From an uncultured Marvinbryantia sp. (GTDB taxonomy: Bacteria > Bacillota > Clostridia > Lachnospirales > Lachnospiraceae), in the NCBI GenBank assembly GCA_934408725.1, contig CAKRVB010000015.1, positions 1 through 59,932 of the forward strand: a DNA stretch of 59,932 nucleotides, written 5' to 3'. The translations under genes were made by a program, and so were the position numbers. A model generated the notes under the pieces. The model was not told the origin of the DNA, made no database searches, and saw nothing but the letters and a program-made list of their open reading frames with translations. The first letter of the stretch is position 1. The number at the start of each line of letters is the position of its first letter. Shown here piece by piece: positions 9,987 to 18,826 of this stretch.

Positions 9987-10301
9987 TTACTGTTTTTCAA
10001 ACGTACTGCATTCCGTCTGGTTACAGGTACATGCTGACTGTCCGGAGATATCTACCTGACCTGCCATACAGCGGTTGTTTTCATTATAATGGCATTTGCA
10101 TGCAGTACAGTCAATCTGTACCGTTGCAGATGGGGTTCCCACAGAGTTTTTATAGCTTCCTTCTCCCGCCTCTTTAAAACTGGAGCAACAGGTTTCGCAG
10201 GCAGTCTGGGCCTCATCTCCCTGAACCAGGATATCTCCTTTGGAACAGTATTTGTCTTCATTATATACACAGTTCTGTGCACTACATGATAATAACGGCA
10301 T
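9987..10301 (-). CDS. Cysteine-rich protein with two DUF1540 repeats
   Basis: A 104-residue protein made of two copies of a cysteine-rich module of about 45 residues: CSAQNCVYNEDKYCSKGDI...CETCCSSF and CTACKCHYNENNRCMAGQV...CNQTECSTF. This is the DUF1540 pattern, common in anaerobic Firmicutes and presumed to bind metal; role unknown. There is no signal peptide. It is a single gene between thrS and the infC operon, on the minus strand, with ribosome site AAAGGAGG before ATG. The two modules probably arose by duplication. Confidence 0.85.
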   Translation of the reverse strand: MPLLSCSAQNCVYNEDKYCSKGDILVQGDEAQTACETCCSSFKEAGEGSYKNSVGTPSATVQIDCTACKCHYNENNRCMAGQVDISGQSACTCNQTECSTFEKQ

Positions 10302-10384
10302 GCTATTACCTCCTTTTCTTTTTATAAGAGATAGTATCTGCCGTTATCATCTTTTTATACAGCTTCCTGATTTTTCCAGTCAGA

Positions 10385-12346
10385 TTATTTCTGTTCTTCT
10401 ACTTCGATCTTACGGATCTCTTTCGTGCGGATCTCTTTACACAGTGCATCGATGAATTCGCCCAGATCCTTCTGACCTTCATCGCCCAGGTATCTGCTTC
10501 TTACAGAAATCTTCTGCTCTTCTTCCTCTTTTGCTCCAACCATGACCATATATGGTACACGAGCCATACGCGCATCACGGATCTTCCAGCCGATCTTTTC
10601 AGAACGGTTGTCCACAGAAGTACGGATTCCATTTTTCTTAATCTCTGCATTTACTTTTTCTGCGTATTCTGCATATTTTTCAGAAATAGGCAGTACACGT
10701 ACCTGTTCCGGGCAAAGCCATGTCGGGAACTTGCCGCCATAGAACTCGATCAGCCATGCCAGTGTTCTCTCGTAGCATCCGATGGATGTTCTGTGGATAA
10801 TGCATGGACGGATCTTTTCACCATTCTCATCAATATAGTACATATCAAACTGTTCCGCCAGCAGAGCATCCCACTGCACAGTAATCATGGTATCTTCTTT
10901 TCCGAATACATTCTTCGCATTAATATCTACTTTTGGTCCGTAGAATGCAGCTTCTCCTACATCCTCTACAAATGGAACTTTCAGATCAGTCAGAATCTGA
11001 CGAATATCTTCCTCTGTCTCATTCCATACATCTGCATCGCCAATGTATTTGTCTCTGTTATTTGGATCCCATTTTGACAGATGATAAGTAACTTCTCCAT
11101 CCAGTCCCAGTGTCTCAAGGCAATATTTTGCCAGGGCCAGACAACCCTTAAACTCTTCTACCATCTGATCTGGTCTTACAATCAGGTGGCCTTCTGAAAT
11201 AGTGAACTGACGTACACGGGTCAGACCATGCATTTCACCAGAGTCTTCATTACGGAACAGGGTAGATGTTTCGCCAAGACGAATTGGCAAATCACGGTAG
11301 GAATGCTGTGTTGCCTTGTATACATAATACTGGAATGGGCAGGTCATTGGACGAAGTGCAAATACTTCTTTATCTTTTTCTTCATCACCCAGAACAAACA
11401 TACCGTCCTTGTAATGATCCCAGTGTCCGGAGATCTTGTACAGATCGCTCTTGGCCATCAGAGGTGTCTTGGTTCTTACATAGCCCCATTCGTTATCCTC
11501 CAGATCTTCAATCCATCTCTGAAGTTCTTTTACCATGATCACACCCTTTGGCATCAGCAGAGGCAGCCCCTGTCCAATGACATCCACGGTTGTGAACAGT
11601 TCCATTTCACGGCCCAGTTTGTTGTGGTCACGCTTCAGTGCTTCTTCTCTCTGTTCCAGATATTCTTTTAATTCATCCTTGCTTGCAAATGCAGTTCCGT
11701 AAATACGGGCCAGCATCTTGTTTTTCTCATTTCCTCTCCAGTATGCACCTGAGGATGAGATCAGCTTAAACGCCTTGATATGTTTGGTATTCATCAGATG
11801 TGGTCCTGCACACAGATCTGTGAATTCTCCCTGACTATAGAAAGAAATGGTTGCATCCTCCGGCAGATCCTGAATCAGTTCTACTTTATATGGTTCTCCC
11901 TTTTCTTCCATGAATTTAATAGCTTCTGCTCTTGGAAGTGTGAATTTTTCCAGACGTGCGCCTTTCTTGATGATCTTCTTCATCTCTTTTTCGATGTTAT
12001 CCAGATCTTCTCTGGAGAATGGTGCATGGTCAAAATCATAATAAAATCCGTTTTCAATAGATGGTCCGATCGCCAGCTTGGCTTCCGGGAAAAGATTCTT
12101 CACTGCTTCTGCCAGTACATGGGATGTGGTATGGCGAAGTGCTGCCAGACCTGCCGCATCTTTTGCAGTCAGAATATTCAGTTCACAATCTTTGTCAATT
12201 ACAGTTCTTAAATCCACTACCTCACCGTCTGCTTCTCCGGCGCAGGCTGCTCTTGCCAGTCCTTCACTGATATCTAATGCAATGTCATATACGGATTTGC
12301 TTTCTGCATATTCTTTTTTTGATCCATCTTTTAATGTGATAATCAT
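10385..12346 (-). CDS. thrS: Threonyl-tRNA synthetase
   Basis: A 653-residue class II aminoacyl-tRNA synthetase charging tRNA-Thr. Domain order: TGS (residues 1-60), editing/SAD domain with RHTTSHVLAEA near residue 70, the class II catalytic core (FALRPMTCPFQYYVYK, RLGETSTLFRNEDSGEMHGLTRVRQF, and RTSIGCYERTLAWLIEFYGG as motif 3), and the C-terminal anticodon-binding domain (WLCPEQVRVLPI onward). Full length. It starts 3 nt after a 67-residue membrane protein gene, and both lie downstream of a T-box. Uncharged tRNA-Thr should therefore raise expression of both. Confidence 0.97.
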   Translation of the reverse strand: MIITLKDGSKKEYAESKSVYDIALDISEGLARAACAGEADGEVVDLRTVIDKDCELNILTAKDAAGLAALRHTTSHVLAEAVKNLFPEAKLAIGPSIENGFYYDFDHAPFSREDLDNIEKEMKKIIKKGARLEKFTLPRAEAIKFMEEKGEPYKVELIQDLPEDATISFYSQGEFTDLCAGPHLMNTKHIKAFKLISSSGAYWRGNEKNKMLARIYGTAFASKDELKEYLEQREEALKRDHNKLGREMELFTTVDVIGQGLPLLMPKGVIMVKELQRWIEDLEDNEWGYVRTKTPLMAKSDLYKISGHWDHYKDGMFVLGDEEKDKEVFALRPMTCPFQYYVYKATQHSYRDLPIRLGETSTLFRNEDSGEMHGLTRVRQFTISEGHLIVRPDQMVEEFKGCLALAKYCLETLGLDGEVTYHLSKWDPNNRDKYIGDADVWNETEEDIRQILTDLKVPFVEDVGEAAFYGPKVDINAKNVFGKEDTMITVQWDALLAEQFDMYYIDENGEKIRPCIIHRTSIGCYERTLAWLIEFYGGKFPTWLCPEQVRVLPISEKYAEYAEKVNAEIKKNGIRTSVDNRSEKIGWKIRDARMARVPYMVMVGAKEEEEQKISVRSRYLGDEGQKDLGEFIDALCKEIRTKEIRKIEVEEQK

Positions 12347-12349
12347 CTG

Positions 12350-12553
12350 TTAGTCCTCCTCGTCCTCAAATTCGTCTTCGTCGTAATAATTCTCGTTGTT
12401 TGATCCTAATACATTGTTACTGAATAATCCCCCCTTGAACGGGGCTGTCAGCCACCCGATCAGAACACCTGCCAGAAGCAGATCTGCGATCAGCAGAGTC
12501 TTTTCTGTCATGGTCCAGTCCTGATGCAGAAATTCTTTTACTTTTTCCAGCAT
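12350..12553 (-). CDS. 67-residue membrane protein co-controlled with thrS
   Basis: A small protein with an amphipathic N-terminus (MLEKVKEFLHQDWTMTEK), one transmembrane helix (about 18-38, TLLIADLLLAGVLIGWLTAP) and a very acidic C-terminus (YYDEDEFEDEED). AAGGTTATG with an upstream AAAGGAG supplies the ribosome site. It sits between the T-box and thrS, ends 3 nt before thrS, and has no promoter of its own that I can see. It should therefore respond to threonine starvation. I do not recognise a family; a role at the membrane during amino-acid limitation is only a guess. Confidence 0.75.
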   Translation of the reverse strand: MLEKVKEFLHQDWTMTEKTLLIADLLLAGVLIGWLTAPFKGGLFSNNVLGSNNENYYDEDEFEDEED

Positions 12554-12637
12554 AACCTTCTCCTTTCGATTGCCATTGTAACTGCGACTGTCAAAAACTC
12601 CAGGAACATTTCTTTCTATTTTTCATAAAAATGAAAT

Positions 12638-12880
12638 AAAAAAACGCCTCCTACAGCTTTTGACATACTGTAAGGGACGATATACTCGCGGTTCCACCCT
12701 GATTGCTCTTCATAAAAAACTATCTGAAAAGCCACTTCATTAAGATGATAACGGAATCACCGGGCTGGATTAGAGCCACTCAGAGCTGGTCTTCAAATGC
12801 TTCCTCATCAGAATACTCTCACCAATCTGTATTCCTCTCTGGGAGATTCCACATTCTACTCTTCTCTTCAACGTTTTATC
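12638..12880 (-). promoter_or_regulatory. T-box riboswitch controlling orf67-thrS
   Basis: The minus strand carries the T-box core AGGGTGGAACCGCG (12687-12700), which pairs with the NCCA end of uncharged tRNA. An intrinsic terminator follows: CGTCCCTTACAG against CTGTAGGAGGCG with seven T (12638-12679). Upstream Stem I features include AGAGAG and GGTGAGAG motifs. ACC (revcomp of 12788-12790) is a candidate threonine specifier. The leader starts after the promoter at 12888-12916. Confidence 0.93.
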
Positions 12881-12887
12881 TTTTTCG

Positions 12888-12916
12888 ATCATATCCCTTT
12901 CTTATTTATTTGTCAA
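12888..12916 (-). promoter_or_regulatory. Promoter of the T-box/thrS transcript
   Basis: TTGACA (12911-12916), 17-bp spacer, TATGAT (12888-12893) on the minus strand, directly upstream of the T-box leader. Confidence 0.8.
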
Positions 12917-13028
12917 GGATAGATTTTTTCTTCTTTCTATGATATCTTACTCTATAAAGAAAGAAAAAACGTATCTGGGAAGGTACTGAACAGATACAAA
13001 AAACTTTTATGTATTTTAGGAGGGTATC

Positions 13029-14267
13029 ATGAAGAAAAAACTTGTCACATGCCTGCTTGCAGCTATGTACGGATCTATCGTTCTATCTTTTTCCGCATTT
13101 GCTGCTGAAGCAGACACCAACACTGAGACCGAGCTTACTACTGAGGCAGAATCTGCATCGGAAACAGAATCCGAAGCAGTTGACAGTGGCTCCTCTGAAT
13201 TATCAGATGATCTTTACAGCTTCCAGCTCAAGATTAATTCTGACGTATATTCTTTTCCAATGTCTTACGACGATTTTCTGGCTCTTGGATGGACCTACAA
13301 AGATGATGAGACTATGGAGATCCAGCCTAACAGCTATTCTCCATCCGAACGTTTCTCCCTGGATGATCTGGAGATTTATGCAACTGTCGTAAATCTTGGC
13401 ATCAATACCGAGCCGGTTACCAAATGTACGATCGCCGGTATCTCTGTTGATTCTTTCCAGATGGCAGATGCTACAGATGTGACCATTGAACTCCCTGGCG
13501 GCATTCAGTACGGTGTCTCTACTTTAGATGACATCACAGCTGCATATGGCACCCCAAGCGACACCTACGAAGGTGACCTGTATACAAAGGTAACCTACGA
13601 GAAAGATTATTATCAGGATGTGGAACTGTATGTAGATTCTGAGACAGGATTGCTGAATGAAATCGAGATGCGCAATATGGTGGCCGACGATGAGGCAAAT
13701 GAAGCCGCTGCCGCTGATGTCAGTGACGAACCGACTCCGGAAGTACTTGCATACAAAGCACCAGCTGAACTGGGAGATGACCTTACCTCTTTCATCGTAG
13801 AATATGCCGGTGACCTGTACCAGCTCCCAGCTCCTGTTTCCGAATTCGTGAAAAATGGCTGGACCATAGATAAAGATAAATCCGCTTCCGTGATTGCCGG
13901 AAAAGGATATGACTGGGTGTATATGAGCAAAGATAACCAGAATTACCACACCATCGTGCGCAATTACAATGCGAATGCTACCGTCGTGGAGAATTGTTTT
14001 GTTACCGATGTGGAAGGAAATGTGAATGATACCAACCTTCCGATCACCGTACAAAAAGGTCTGACTCTTGGTCTGACAGAAGACGAAGTCGTGACTGCAC
14101 TGGATGGTGTAAAATACGAACTGGATGACAGCAGCTCCAGCTTCCACTATTATAATATTGAAGGTCCTGACAGCAGTCTGGATCATGTACAGATCATTGT
14201 AAATACAGAAGAAGATACTGTCATTGGTATTGAAGTATCTTACACACCAAAAACTCTGGATTCATAG
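13029..14267 (+). CDS. Secreted acidic protein with two related domains
   Basis: A 412-residue exported protein. It has a signal peptide (MKKKLVTCLLAAMYGSIVLSF...AFAAEA, cleavage near residue 26), then a Thr/Glu/Ser-rich linker to about residue 60, and two similar domains of about 150 residues. Both domains start with a DDLxSFxxxxxxxxYxxP pattern followed by an FxxxGWT motif (residues ~60-215 and ~250-410). Each ends with a strand that reads like a PepSY or SmpA-type fold; this is a guess. AGGAGGG precedes the ATG. A hairpin GTATCTG/CAGATAC (12971-12997) lies in the 5' region. It is monocistronic with a strong terminator. Function unknown; a cell-surface role is likely. Confidence 0.8.
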   Translation: MKKKLVTCLLAAMYGSIVLSFSAFAAEADTNTETELTTEAESASETESEAVDSGSSELSDDLYSFQLKINSDVYSFPMSYDDFLALGWTYKDDETMEIQPNSYSPSERFSLDDLEIYATVVNLGINTEPVTKCTIAGISVDSFQMADATDVTIELPGGIQYGVSTLDDITAAYGTPSDTYEGDLYTKVTYEKDYYQDVELYVDSETGLLNEIEMRNMVADDEANEAAAADVSDEPTPEVLAYKAPAELGDDLTSFIVEYAGDLYQLPAPVSEFVKNGWTIDKDKSASVIAGKGYDWVYMSKDNQNYHTIVRNYNANATVVENCFVTDVEGNVNDTNLPITVQKGLTLGLTEDEVVTALDGVKYELDDSSSSFHYYNIEGPDSSLDHVQIIVNTEEDTVIGIEVSYTPKTLDS

Positions 14268-14277
14268 TTTTTTCACT

Positions 14278-14323
14278 AAAAATCAGGGGTGCTATCTTTT
14301 TTCAGATATCACCCCTGATTTTT
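14278..14323. terminator. Bidirectional terminator
   Basis: AAAATCAGGGGTG pairs with CACCCCTGATTTTT, with further pairing of TATC/GATA around the loop. T runs occur on both strands, so it serves both the secreted-protein gene and the convergent ydcF-like gene, whose stop codon at 14302 lies inside the hairpin loop. Confidence 0.9.
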
Positions 14324-15090
14324 GCTTTTATCACTGCAAAATATTCCCTCACCATATAATGAATCTGCAGCTTCCAGTCTGAAGGTGCTGCTATCCCATA
14401 CACCTTTTGGTAACCGGCTTTTTCTGCCAGTTTCACTGCCCGGTAAATATGAAAATTATTGGATACCAGTCCGACACCGCAGTTCCATACCTGATCCGTA
14501 TTCTGCTCTTTTCGGCTATCTGCAATTACCTGGGCACTATATACCAGATTTTCTCTGGTGGTAGTCGAACGTTTTTCCAAAAGTAGCTGTGACTTCGGAA
14601 TACCCGCTTCTGTCAGATACTGGTACATGCATGCTGCTTCTGTGATCTCTTCTCCTGATCCCTGTCCGCCGGACAACACCGCTCTGGTATTCGGATGTTC
14701 CTCCAAATATTCACATGCTGTCTCAAGTCGAAGCCGGAGTGCTTTACTGGGAACTGTCTTCTTCACCTGTGCCCCCAGTACGATCAGATATTCCAGGTTT
14801 TCTTCCGTATGGGATGACATGGCCGCAATCATCTTCCCTTCCGTTATGACAAAAGATACTCCTCCGGCAAGCAAACCGACTACCAGGAGGGCACTGATCA
14901 CTGTCGGAATCGTCCAGCCTTCCGGATGTAACATTCGATGTCTGAGATAACCGCCCCACGCATAAAGCGCTATTGCTCCCAATAGCCAGATAATACAGAA
15001 GTCCACATGCTTCATCGCAAGCAATAGAAAATACAGCAGGCAAATACTGCCTGCTGCAAATAATATACTGTTCATTATCTTCCGCAGCAT
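14302..15090 (-). CDS. YdcF/SanA-family DUF218 membrane protein
   Basis: A 262-residue protein with three to four N-terminal membrane helices (residues ~8-100) and a C-terminal DUF218 domain: [23 protein letters not shown], then [15 protein letters not shown] and [12 protein letters not shown]. The family includes SanA and ElyC, which affect envelope integrity; the biochemical activity is unsettled. The N-terminus overlaps the end of the SEC-C gene by 16 nt, so the two are probably cotranscribed. Complete. Confidence 0.88.
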   Translation of the reverse strand: MLRKIMNSILFAAGSICLLYFLLLAMKHVDFCIIWLLGAIALYAWGGYLRHRMLHPEGWTIPTVISALLVVGLLAGGVSFVITEGKMIAAMSSHTEENLEYLIVLGAQVKKTVPSKALRLRLETACEYLEEHPNTRAVLSGGQGSGEEITEAACMYQYLTEAGIPKSQLLLEKRSTTTRENLVYSAQVIADSRKEQNTDQVWNCGVGLVSNNFHIYRAVKLAEKAGYQKVYGIAAPSDWKLQIHYMVREYFAVIKAKIRGDI

Positions 15091-15575
15091 TTTTTATACT
15101 TCTTGCCGCTTCCGCAAGGACAAGGATCATTTCTTCCGATCTTTGGTCCCTTTACAATGGTATTGGCTTTCTTTGCTTCTCTGTACAGTTCTTTTAACTT
15201 CTCCTCAGAGAAAATCTTCTGCCATGCAGGAAGTCCATACAGCCAGTCTGCCTTTGCATCTACCATGTTCTTGTAAAGAAGCTCTTTATCAAACGCAAGA
15301 CTTACTACGCTGTCTTCTGTCATCTCTTCAATGTTATTCTTGATCTTCAGGCTGTCATCGATACCATCCAGGAATCCAACCATAGTCATAACGGAAATGC
15401 CATATTTATCAGCCAGTTCCTTTACGGTACCTTTTACTTCCTCATCAGGATTTGCCAGCAATTTCTCATAAATGCCTTTTTCGATCATGAAATAGTCTGT
15501 CCAGAACTTCTGGAGCTGTCTTTTATCTGTCTGCTGAGAGTACGCCATGTCTCTCCAATCCTGTAATAAACTCAT
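15075..15575 (-). CDS. SEC-C zinc-motif protein
   Basis: A 166-residue cytosolic protein ending in the zinc-binding SEC-C motif [20 protein letters not shown], as at the C-terminus of SecA, where it binds zinc and contacts SecB or ribosomes. The upstream 140 residues are helical and of unknown role. It overlaps the ydcF-like gene by 16 nt. Ribosome site AAGGATGG lies before ATG. Its promoter region (15580-15750) separates it from the integrated element; without the element it would follow the ykgJ-like gene and its terminator. Confidence 0.88.
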   Translation of the reverse strand: MSLLQDWRDMAYSQQTDKRQLQKFWTDYFMIEKGIYEKLLANPDEEVKGTVKELADKYGISVMTMVGFLDGIDDSLKIKNNIEEMTEDSVVSLAFDKELLYKNMVDAKADWLYGLPAWQKIFSEEKLKELYREAKKANTIVKGPKIGRNDPCPCGSGKKYKKCCGR

Positions 15576-15754
15576 GTTTTAACCATCCTTTTTTTCTGTA
15601 AATATTGAAACGGGATCTTTTGTCAAATCTGCGTACTTCGCCCGTTTAAGTTATAGTATATAACACTTCTCCTGTTTTTTCAAACTTTTTTACCGCAAAC
15701 TGCATAAACTTCCGTTATCCGGCTATACTAGGAACATACCAAAGATAAATTTTA

Positions 15755-15816
15755 ATACTTATCCTCCCCTTGCAAGCCCTGTAGATGCGGAAAATCACCG
15801 TATTTGCAGGGCTTTT
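15755..15816. repeat. Left attachment site (attL)
   Basis: Direct repeat of 21804-21865. The shared 32-bp core (15755-15786) ends within the 5' arm of a terminator-type hairpin (AAGCCCTG / CAGGGCTT). The integrase stop codon (15795-15797) lies inside the repeat, so its last residues are encoded by the att site. Confidence 0.88.
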
Positions 15817-17174
15817 TGATGTACAGGTTCCGTTTTTGGGGTGTTGCCAAGTGTTGCCAGATTTATAGCGCTCATTGTTTCACCATATACCTGATTAAAT
15901 ACGTCATTCTTCATCTGCAACACCTCCTCTGTTTGCTTCTTTGCTCTGTAATATGTATCCAAGGTTGTACTAACTTTTTTGTGTCCGAGGTCAGCGGATA
16001 CCTGACTGACCGGAACACCGCCATCAATCATAACTGTGGTATAGGTGCGTCTGCACGTATGGGATGTTTTGTAAGGAATACCTGCGTTTTTGCACATCCG
16101 TTTGAATGATGTTGCCAGTTGGTCTTCTTTCGGGATTCTCCCTGTTTTTGTCACAACTACATTAGGGCTGTCAATCCCGTTTTCTTCGTTTCGCCGTTTA
16201 ATTTCCTTTAACCAAAACATTGCTCCGTCATTCATATATACAGTCCGTCTAGAATCTGGTCGTTTTGGTGCGTCAACAGTTCTGCACTTCTGGTGTGTCT
16301 CATAATCTGTATACTCTATGATCGTCTTATCAAAAGTTACTGTCCTGTTCACGAAATCCACATCTTTCCATGTTAGCGCACTCAATTCACCAATTCTACA
16401 GCCAAGGAATATCAGCGCAGGTAACAGCGCACTGTGGCGAAACTTTCCAGACTGCCACCATTCTAATGACTTCTGGCATAAAGTAACTACTTCATCATCT
16501 TCCCAGACTGTCTTTTCACGTTCTTTCTTTGTCGAACATAAAGAGCCATTAATTGGGATACTTACCATATAGTTCTTGTCTGCCAGATCTCGTGAAACGG
16601 CATAATCAAAAGCTGTCTTTATCAACGACTTAATTTGTGTCACATATCCCACGCAAATTTCTCGTCCATACAGATATTGGATAAAATCCTCACAATGATA
16701 ACTCTTGACCGTCTGCATCCTCATACTGCCAAATTCTGTATTTTCAACGTAATTATAATAAATACGAAAATACCGTTCGATAGTAGCACGCTTTCTTTTT
16801 CCTGTCTGCGTGACTTTTTGAGGCTTTAATGAATCCAGATACTTCTTCACCACTTCCTGTACCGTAATAGATTCTTTCACGCTTTTCTCCACCACATAAT
16901 TAAGCGTATTGTACGCCTCCTGTAAGAACTGTCTTTTTACCTCTTCTTCTGATTTTCCCACTATTTGATGACGTTTGCCCGTCTTACTATATCGAGCTGG
17001 CATTGTGGTATAGTACTGCACCACATTTCCTTTTATCCGGCTTGCAATCGCCGGAACTGAAACATTATTCTCTATCAAAAAATCCTCCATAATCGAGAAT
17101 AATGCGTTACTTATGTCGCTCTCTTCAATTTTACCATTTCTTTGCAAAATGGCAAGTAATTGCTTGTCCGTCAT
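15795..17174 (-). CDS. Tyrosine integrase of the element
   Basis: A 459-residue phage-type integrase catalysing integration and excision between the flanking att repeats. It has an N-terminal arm-binding region (residues ~1-100), a core-binding helical domain (~105-200), and a catalytic domain with Arg in LGCRIGELSALTWKDV, HxxR in SHTCRRTYTT, the second His in DLGHKKVSTT and nucleophile Tyr in TLDTYYR. All catalytic residues are present, so it is probably active. ATG 17174 follows AAGGAAG by 7 nt; ATG 17180 sits too close to that site. Its gene abuts attL, and no classical excisionase gene lies beside it. Confidence 0.95.
   Translation of the reverse strand: MTDKQLLAILQRNGKIEESDISNALFSIMEDFLIENNVSVPAIASRIKGNVVQYYTTMPARYSKTGKRHQIVGKSEEEVKRQFLQEAYNTLNYVVEKSVKESITVQEVVKKYLDSLKPQKVTQTGKRKRATIERYFRIYYNYVENTEFGSMRMQTVKSYHCEDFIQYLYGREICVGYVTQIKSLIKTAFDYAVSRDLADKNYMVSIPINGSLCSTKKEREKTVWEDDEVVTLCQKSLEWWQSGKFRHSALLPALIFLGCRIGELSALTWKDVDFVNRTVTFDKTIIEYTDYETHQKCRTVDAPKRPDSRRTVYMNDGAMFWLKEIKRRNEENGIDSPNVVVTKTGRIPKEDQLATSFKRMCKNAGIPYKTSHTCRRTYTTVMIDGGVPVSQVSADLGHKKVSTTLDTYYRAKKQTEEVLQMKNDVFNQVYGETMSAINLATLGNTPKTEPVHQKALQIR
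15840..15863. repeat. Integrase arm-type sites, left end
   Basis: GGTGTTGCCAA followed by TGTTGCCAGATT. The same pair recurs at 21724-21748 near the right end, in the same orientation. Two short direct repeats near each att core are typical arm-binding sites for this integrase class. The left copy lies in the integrase coding sequence. Confidence 0.7.
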
Positions 17175-17301
17175 ACACATTCTTCCTTATGGAAGAGTGC
17201 ATCTCATTTTATAGAGCTTTTCAGCTTTAGGTTTCATTTCTATCTGTACATATCTCTTAAAGGTTCCTCGTGTGCACTCTCAAACTCTTTATTCCGGGAA
17301 T

Positions 17302-17332
17302 TCAGTGGGAGTCACTACGACACTCCCACTGA
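17302..17332 (+). other. Double-strand origin hairpin with pMV158-type nick sequence
   Basis: A perfect 11-bp stem (TCAGTGGGAGT / ACTCCCACTGA) presents the 9-nt loop CACTACGAC. RepB of plasmid pMV158 nicks TACTACG/AC in such a loop; this loop differs by one base. Cleavage would fall between G17319 and A17320. The Rep encoded 220 bp away belongs to the pMV158 family, so protein and site agree. On the minus strand the hairpin has no U tract, which argues against a plain terminator. Confidence 0.8.
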
Positions 17333-17351
17333 GTAGTTCATTGTTCAATGT

Positions 17352-17597
17352 TCATTTTATTACTTTCACATTAAGAACAGATACTGTTGCATAATCTCTA
17401 GTAATAATTATGCTTAATTCGAAATCAGCAATTGTTCCAATATTATAATATTTTTTATTTTCTAAGTTTCTGTCAATTACATTAATCCATGTTTTCTCTT
17501 CGTCTTCAAGTCTGAGTACAACATAATCATTCCCGGTCTTTTTCGAAGTTTTAACTTCTATCGCTTTGATCTTCAAGCTCTTCCCCATTAACTTCAT
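17352..17597 (-). CDS. Small beta-rich protein next to Rep
   Basis: 81 residues from ATG 17597 (GGAG 9 nt upstream; ATG 17603 is possible). It is rich in alternating beta-type residues (LKIKAIEVKTSKKTGNDYVVLRLEDEEKTWINV) and has no Cys or membrane segment. It overlaps the 3' end of rep by about 47 nt, so it is translated from the same message. The pattern resembles small OB-fold or phage-type single-strand DNA-binding proteins, and a rolling-circle module would need one, but I cannot confirm the family. Confidence 0.65.
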   Translation of the reverse strand: MKLMGKSLKIKAIEVKTSKKTGNDYVVLRLEDEEKTWINVIDRNLENKKYYNIGTIADFELSIIITRDYATVSVLNVKVIK

Positions 17598-18195
17598 TTC
17601 CATCTTCTCCTATCTCTTCTGAAATTCCACAGTCCCAAGCTAATGATTTAATATATTGAAAAAAGAAATATGATGTTTTTTTCAATACAATAACCCTCAG
17701 CCATTCCTTATTCTTGTTTTTACAAACATTTACCAGTCTCGCAAAGCTTCTTATCTGGTTCTTGTAAATATAGTCTATAATATCCACAATAACCGATAAT
17801 TCATCTGGCGGAATATATGTAATGGTCTCATAATCTGCACCAGATAAAGCTACTACATCATTGGCACTGTATTGTGCCTTATCAGGATTATCTTCATGAA
17901 TTAAATATCTAGCATATGCTGTAAGACTATTTACTGCTTCAGCACCTACTCCCCCAATTTTAGTCATAATATCTTTTGCCTGTTTTTGAGTCTTAACACC
18001 ACTAAACATTACAATTACATGATAATGTGGTTTTTTTATCTCTCCATCTGCTGTCATATCTCTATCATGCAATGGACTTATTAATGCTGGAATATGCAGT
18101 GAAGCCAATATCTCCTGCCAATCCTGTGGTGCAGATTCACTGTACACTATTGTTGCATAATTACGAGTTCTGCTTACTGTCTCTTTATTCTTCAT
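17551..18195 (-). CDS. pMV158/RepB-type rolling-circle replication initiator (Rep_2)
   Basis: About 214 residues from ATG 18195, which follows AAAGGAGG. HUH endonuclease domain: TIVYSESAPQDW, metal motif SPLHDRD (His43, Asp44), HUH motif KKPHYHVIV (His57, His59) and YARYLIHED with the candidate catalytic tyrosine at 94 or 97, then PDKAQYSANDV. This parallels pMV158 RepB closely. It nicks the origin and starts rolling-circle replication of the excised circle; in some mobilisable elements such proteins also act as relaxases. The C-terminal third is divergent. Transcribed from the duplicated promoter module at 18299-18327. Confidence 0.88.
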   Translation of the reverse strand: MKNKETVSRTRNYATIVYSESAPQDWQEILASLHIPALISPLHDRDMTADGEIKKPHYHVIVMFSGVKTQKQAKDIMTKIGGVGAEAVNSLTAYARYLIHEDNPDKAQYSANDVVALSGADYETITYIPPDELSVIVDIIDYIYKNQIRSFARLVNVCKNKNKEWLRVIVLKKTSYFFFQYIKSLAWDCGISEEIGEDGNEVNGEELEDQSDRS

Positions 18196-18298
18196 TTTCT
18201 GCTTCCTCCTTTCTTTAAACAATCTCATACGGACTGTCTATTTGAAGTTTTTTATGAACATATAAATAATTCGTACGTTCATTAGATTCTTCAGTATT

Positions 18299-18327
18299 AA
18301 TATGTAAGATTTTTTTCATAATAGCAA
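18299..18327 (-). promoter_or_regulatory. Promoter module before rep
   Basis: TTGCTA (18322-18327), 17-bp spacer, CATATT (18299-18304) on the minus strand. It lies in a stretch of about 45 bp that recurs imperfectly at 18828-18875 before the 128-residue gene, with the same 17-bp spacing. The two genes may share a regulator. Confidence 0.5.
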
Positions 18328-18356
18328 AAATTCTCTTACGTTATGTGATTTTGTTT

Positions 18357-18403
18357 CAAAAGGCACTTTATATTAGTGTTACTAACAAACAATATAAAGT
18401 ACC
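18357..18403 (-). terminator. Terminator after the 128-residue gene
   Basis: GGTACTTTATATT pairs with AATATAAAGTGCC on the minus strand (one G-U) and is followed by TTTTG. It lies 15 nt after the gene's stop codon. Confidence 0.6.
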
Positions 18404-18417
18404 TTTCCAAATACTTC

Positions 18418-18804
18418 CTACAGCATCGCCAACGGATTCATGAATTCTTCATTGTTTTCAACCATTACAAAAATCATCCACCATGTTCTTGTTGATGAAT
18501 TGGCAAAAATAGAAATGATTCCTGCTACGATAGGCTTCTGGTCTTTCTGCACACTGACAAGCCACTCATACTCCTCATACTGCTTAACAGTAAATGCATT
18601 CCAGCTATTTGGTTTTTTTTGTACTTCCCACGCTTCTACCACACGGTCAAGATGTGTGCCTGTATACATATTGTACATTTTTCGAAGGTCTGTCTTTATG
18701 ACTTTTTCAGCCTGTGTATAATTGACTGCCATCTTAACCCCTGTATCCACAGTTACCGTTGTTACATATTTTCTATCTGTTGCTTCTTTTTTTAAAATTC
18801 TCAT
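18418..18804 (-). CDS. Hypothetical protein of the element
   Basis: 128 residues, soluble, basic N-terminus (MRILKKEATDRKYV), with no motif I recognise. The C-terminal half is Trp/Phe-rich (RTWWMIFVMVENNEEF). Ribosome site AAAGGAGGTT precedes ATG. It lies upstream of rep on the same strand and has its own copy of the TTGCTR-N17-CATATT promoter. Its place beside rep fits a copy-control, DNA-processing or excision role, but that is context only. Confidence 0.65.
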   Translation of the reverse strand: MRILKKEATDRKYVTTVTVDTGVKMAVNYTQAEKVIKTDLRKMYNMYTGTHLDRVVEAWEVQKKPNSWNAFTVKQYEEYEWLVSVQKDQKPIVAGIISIFANSSTRTWWMIFVMVENNEEFMNPLAML

Positions 18805-18826
18805 TATCGCAACCTCCTTTCATTTC

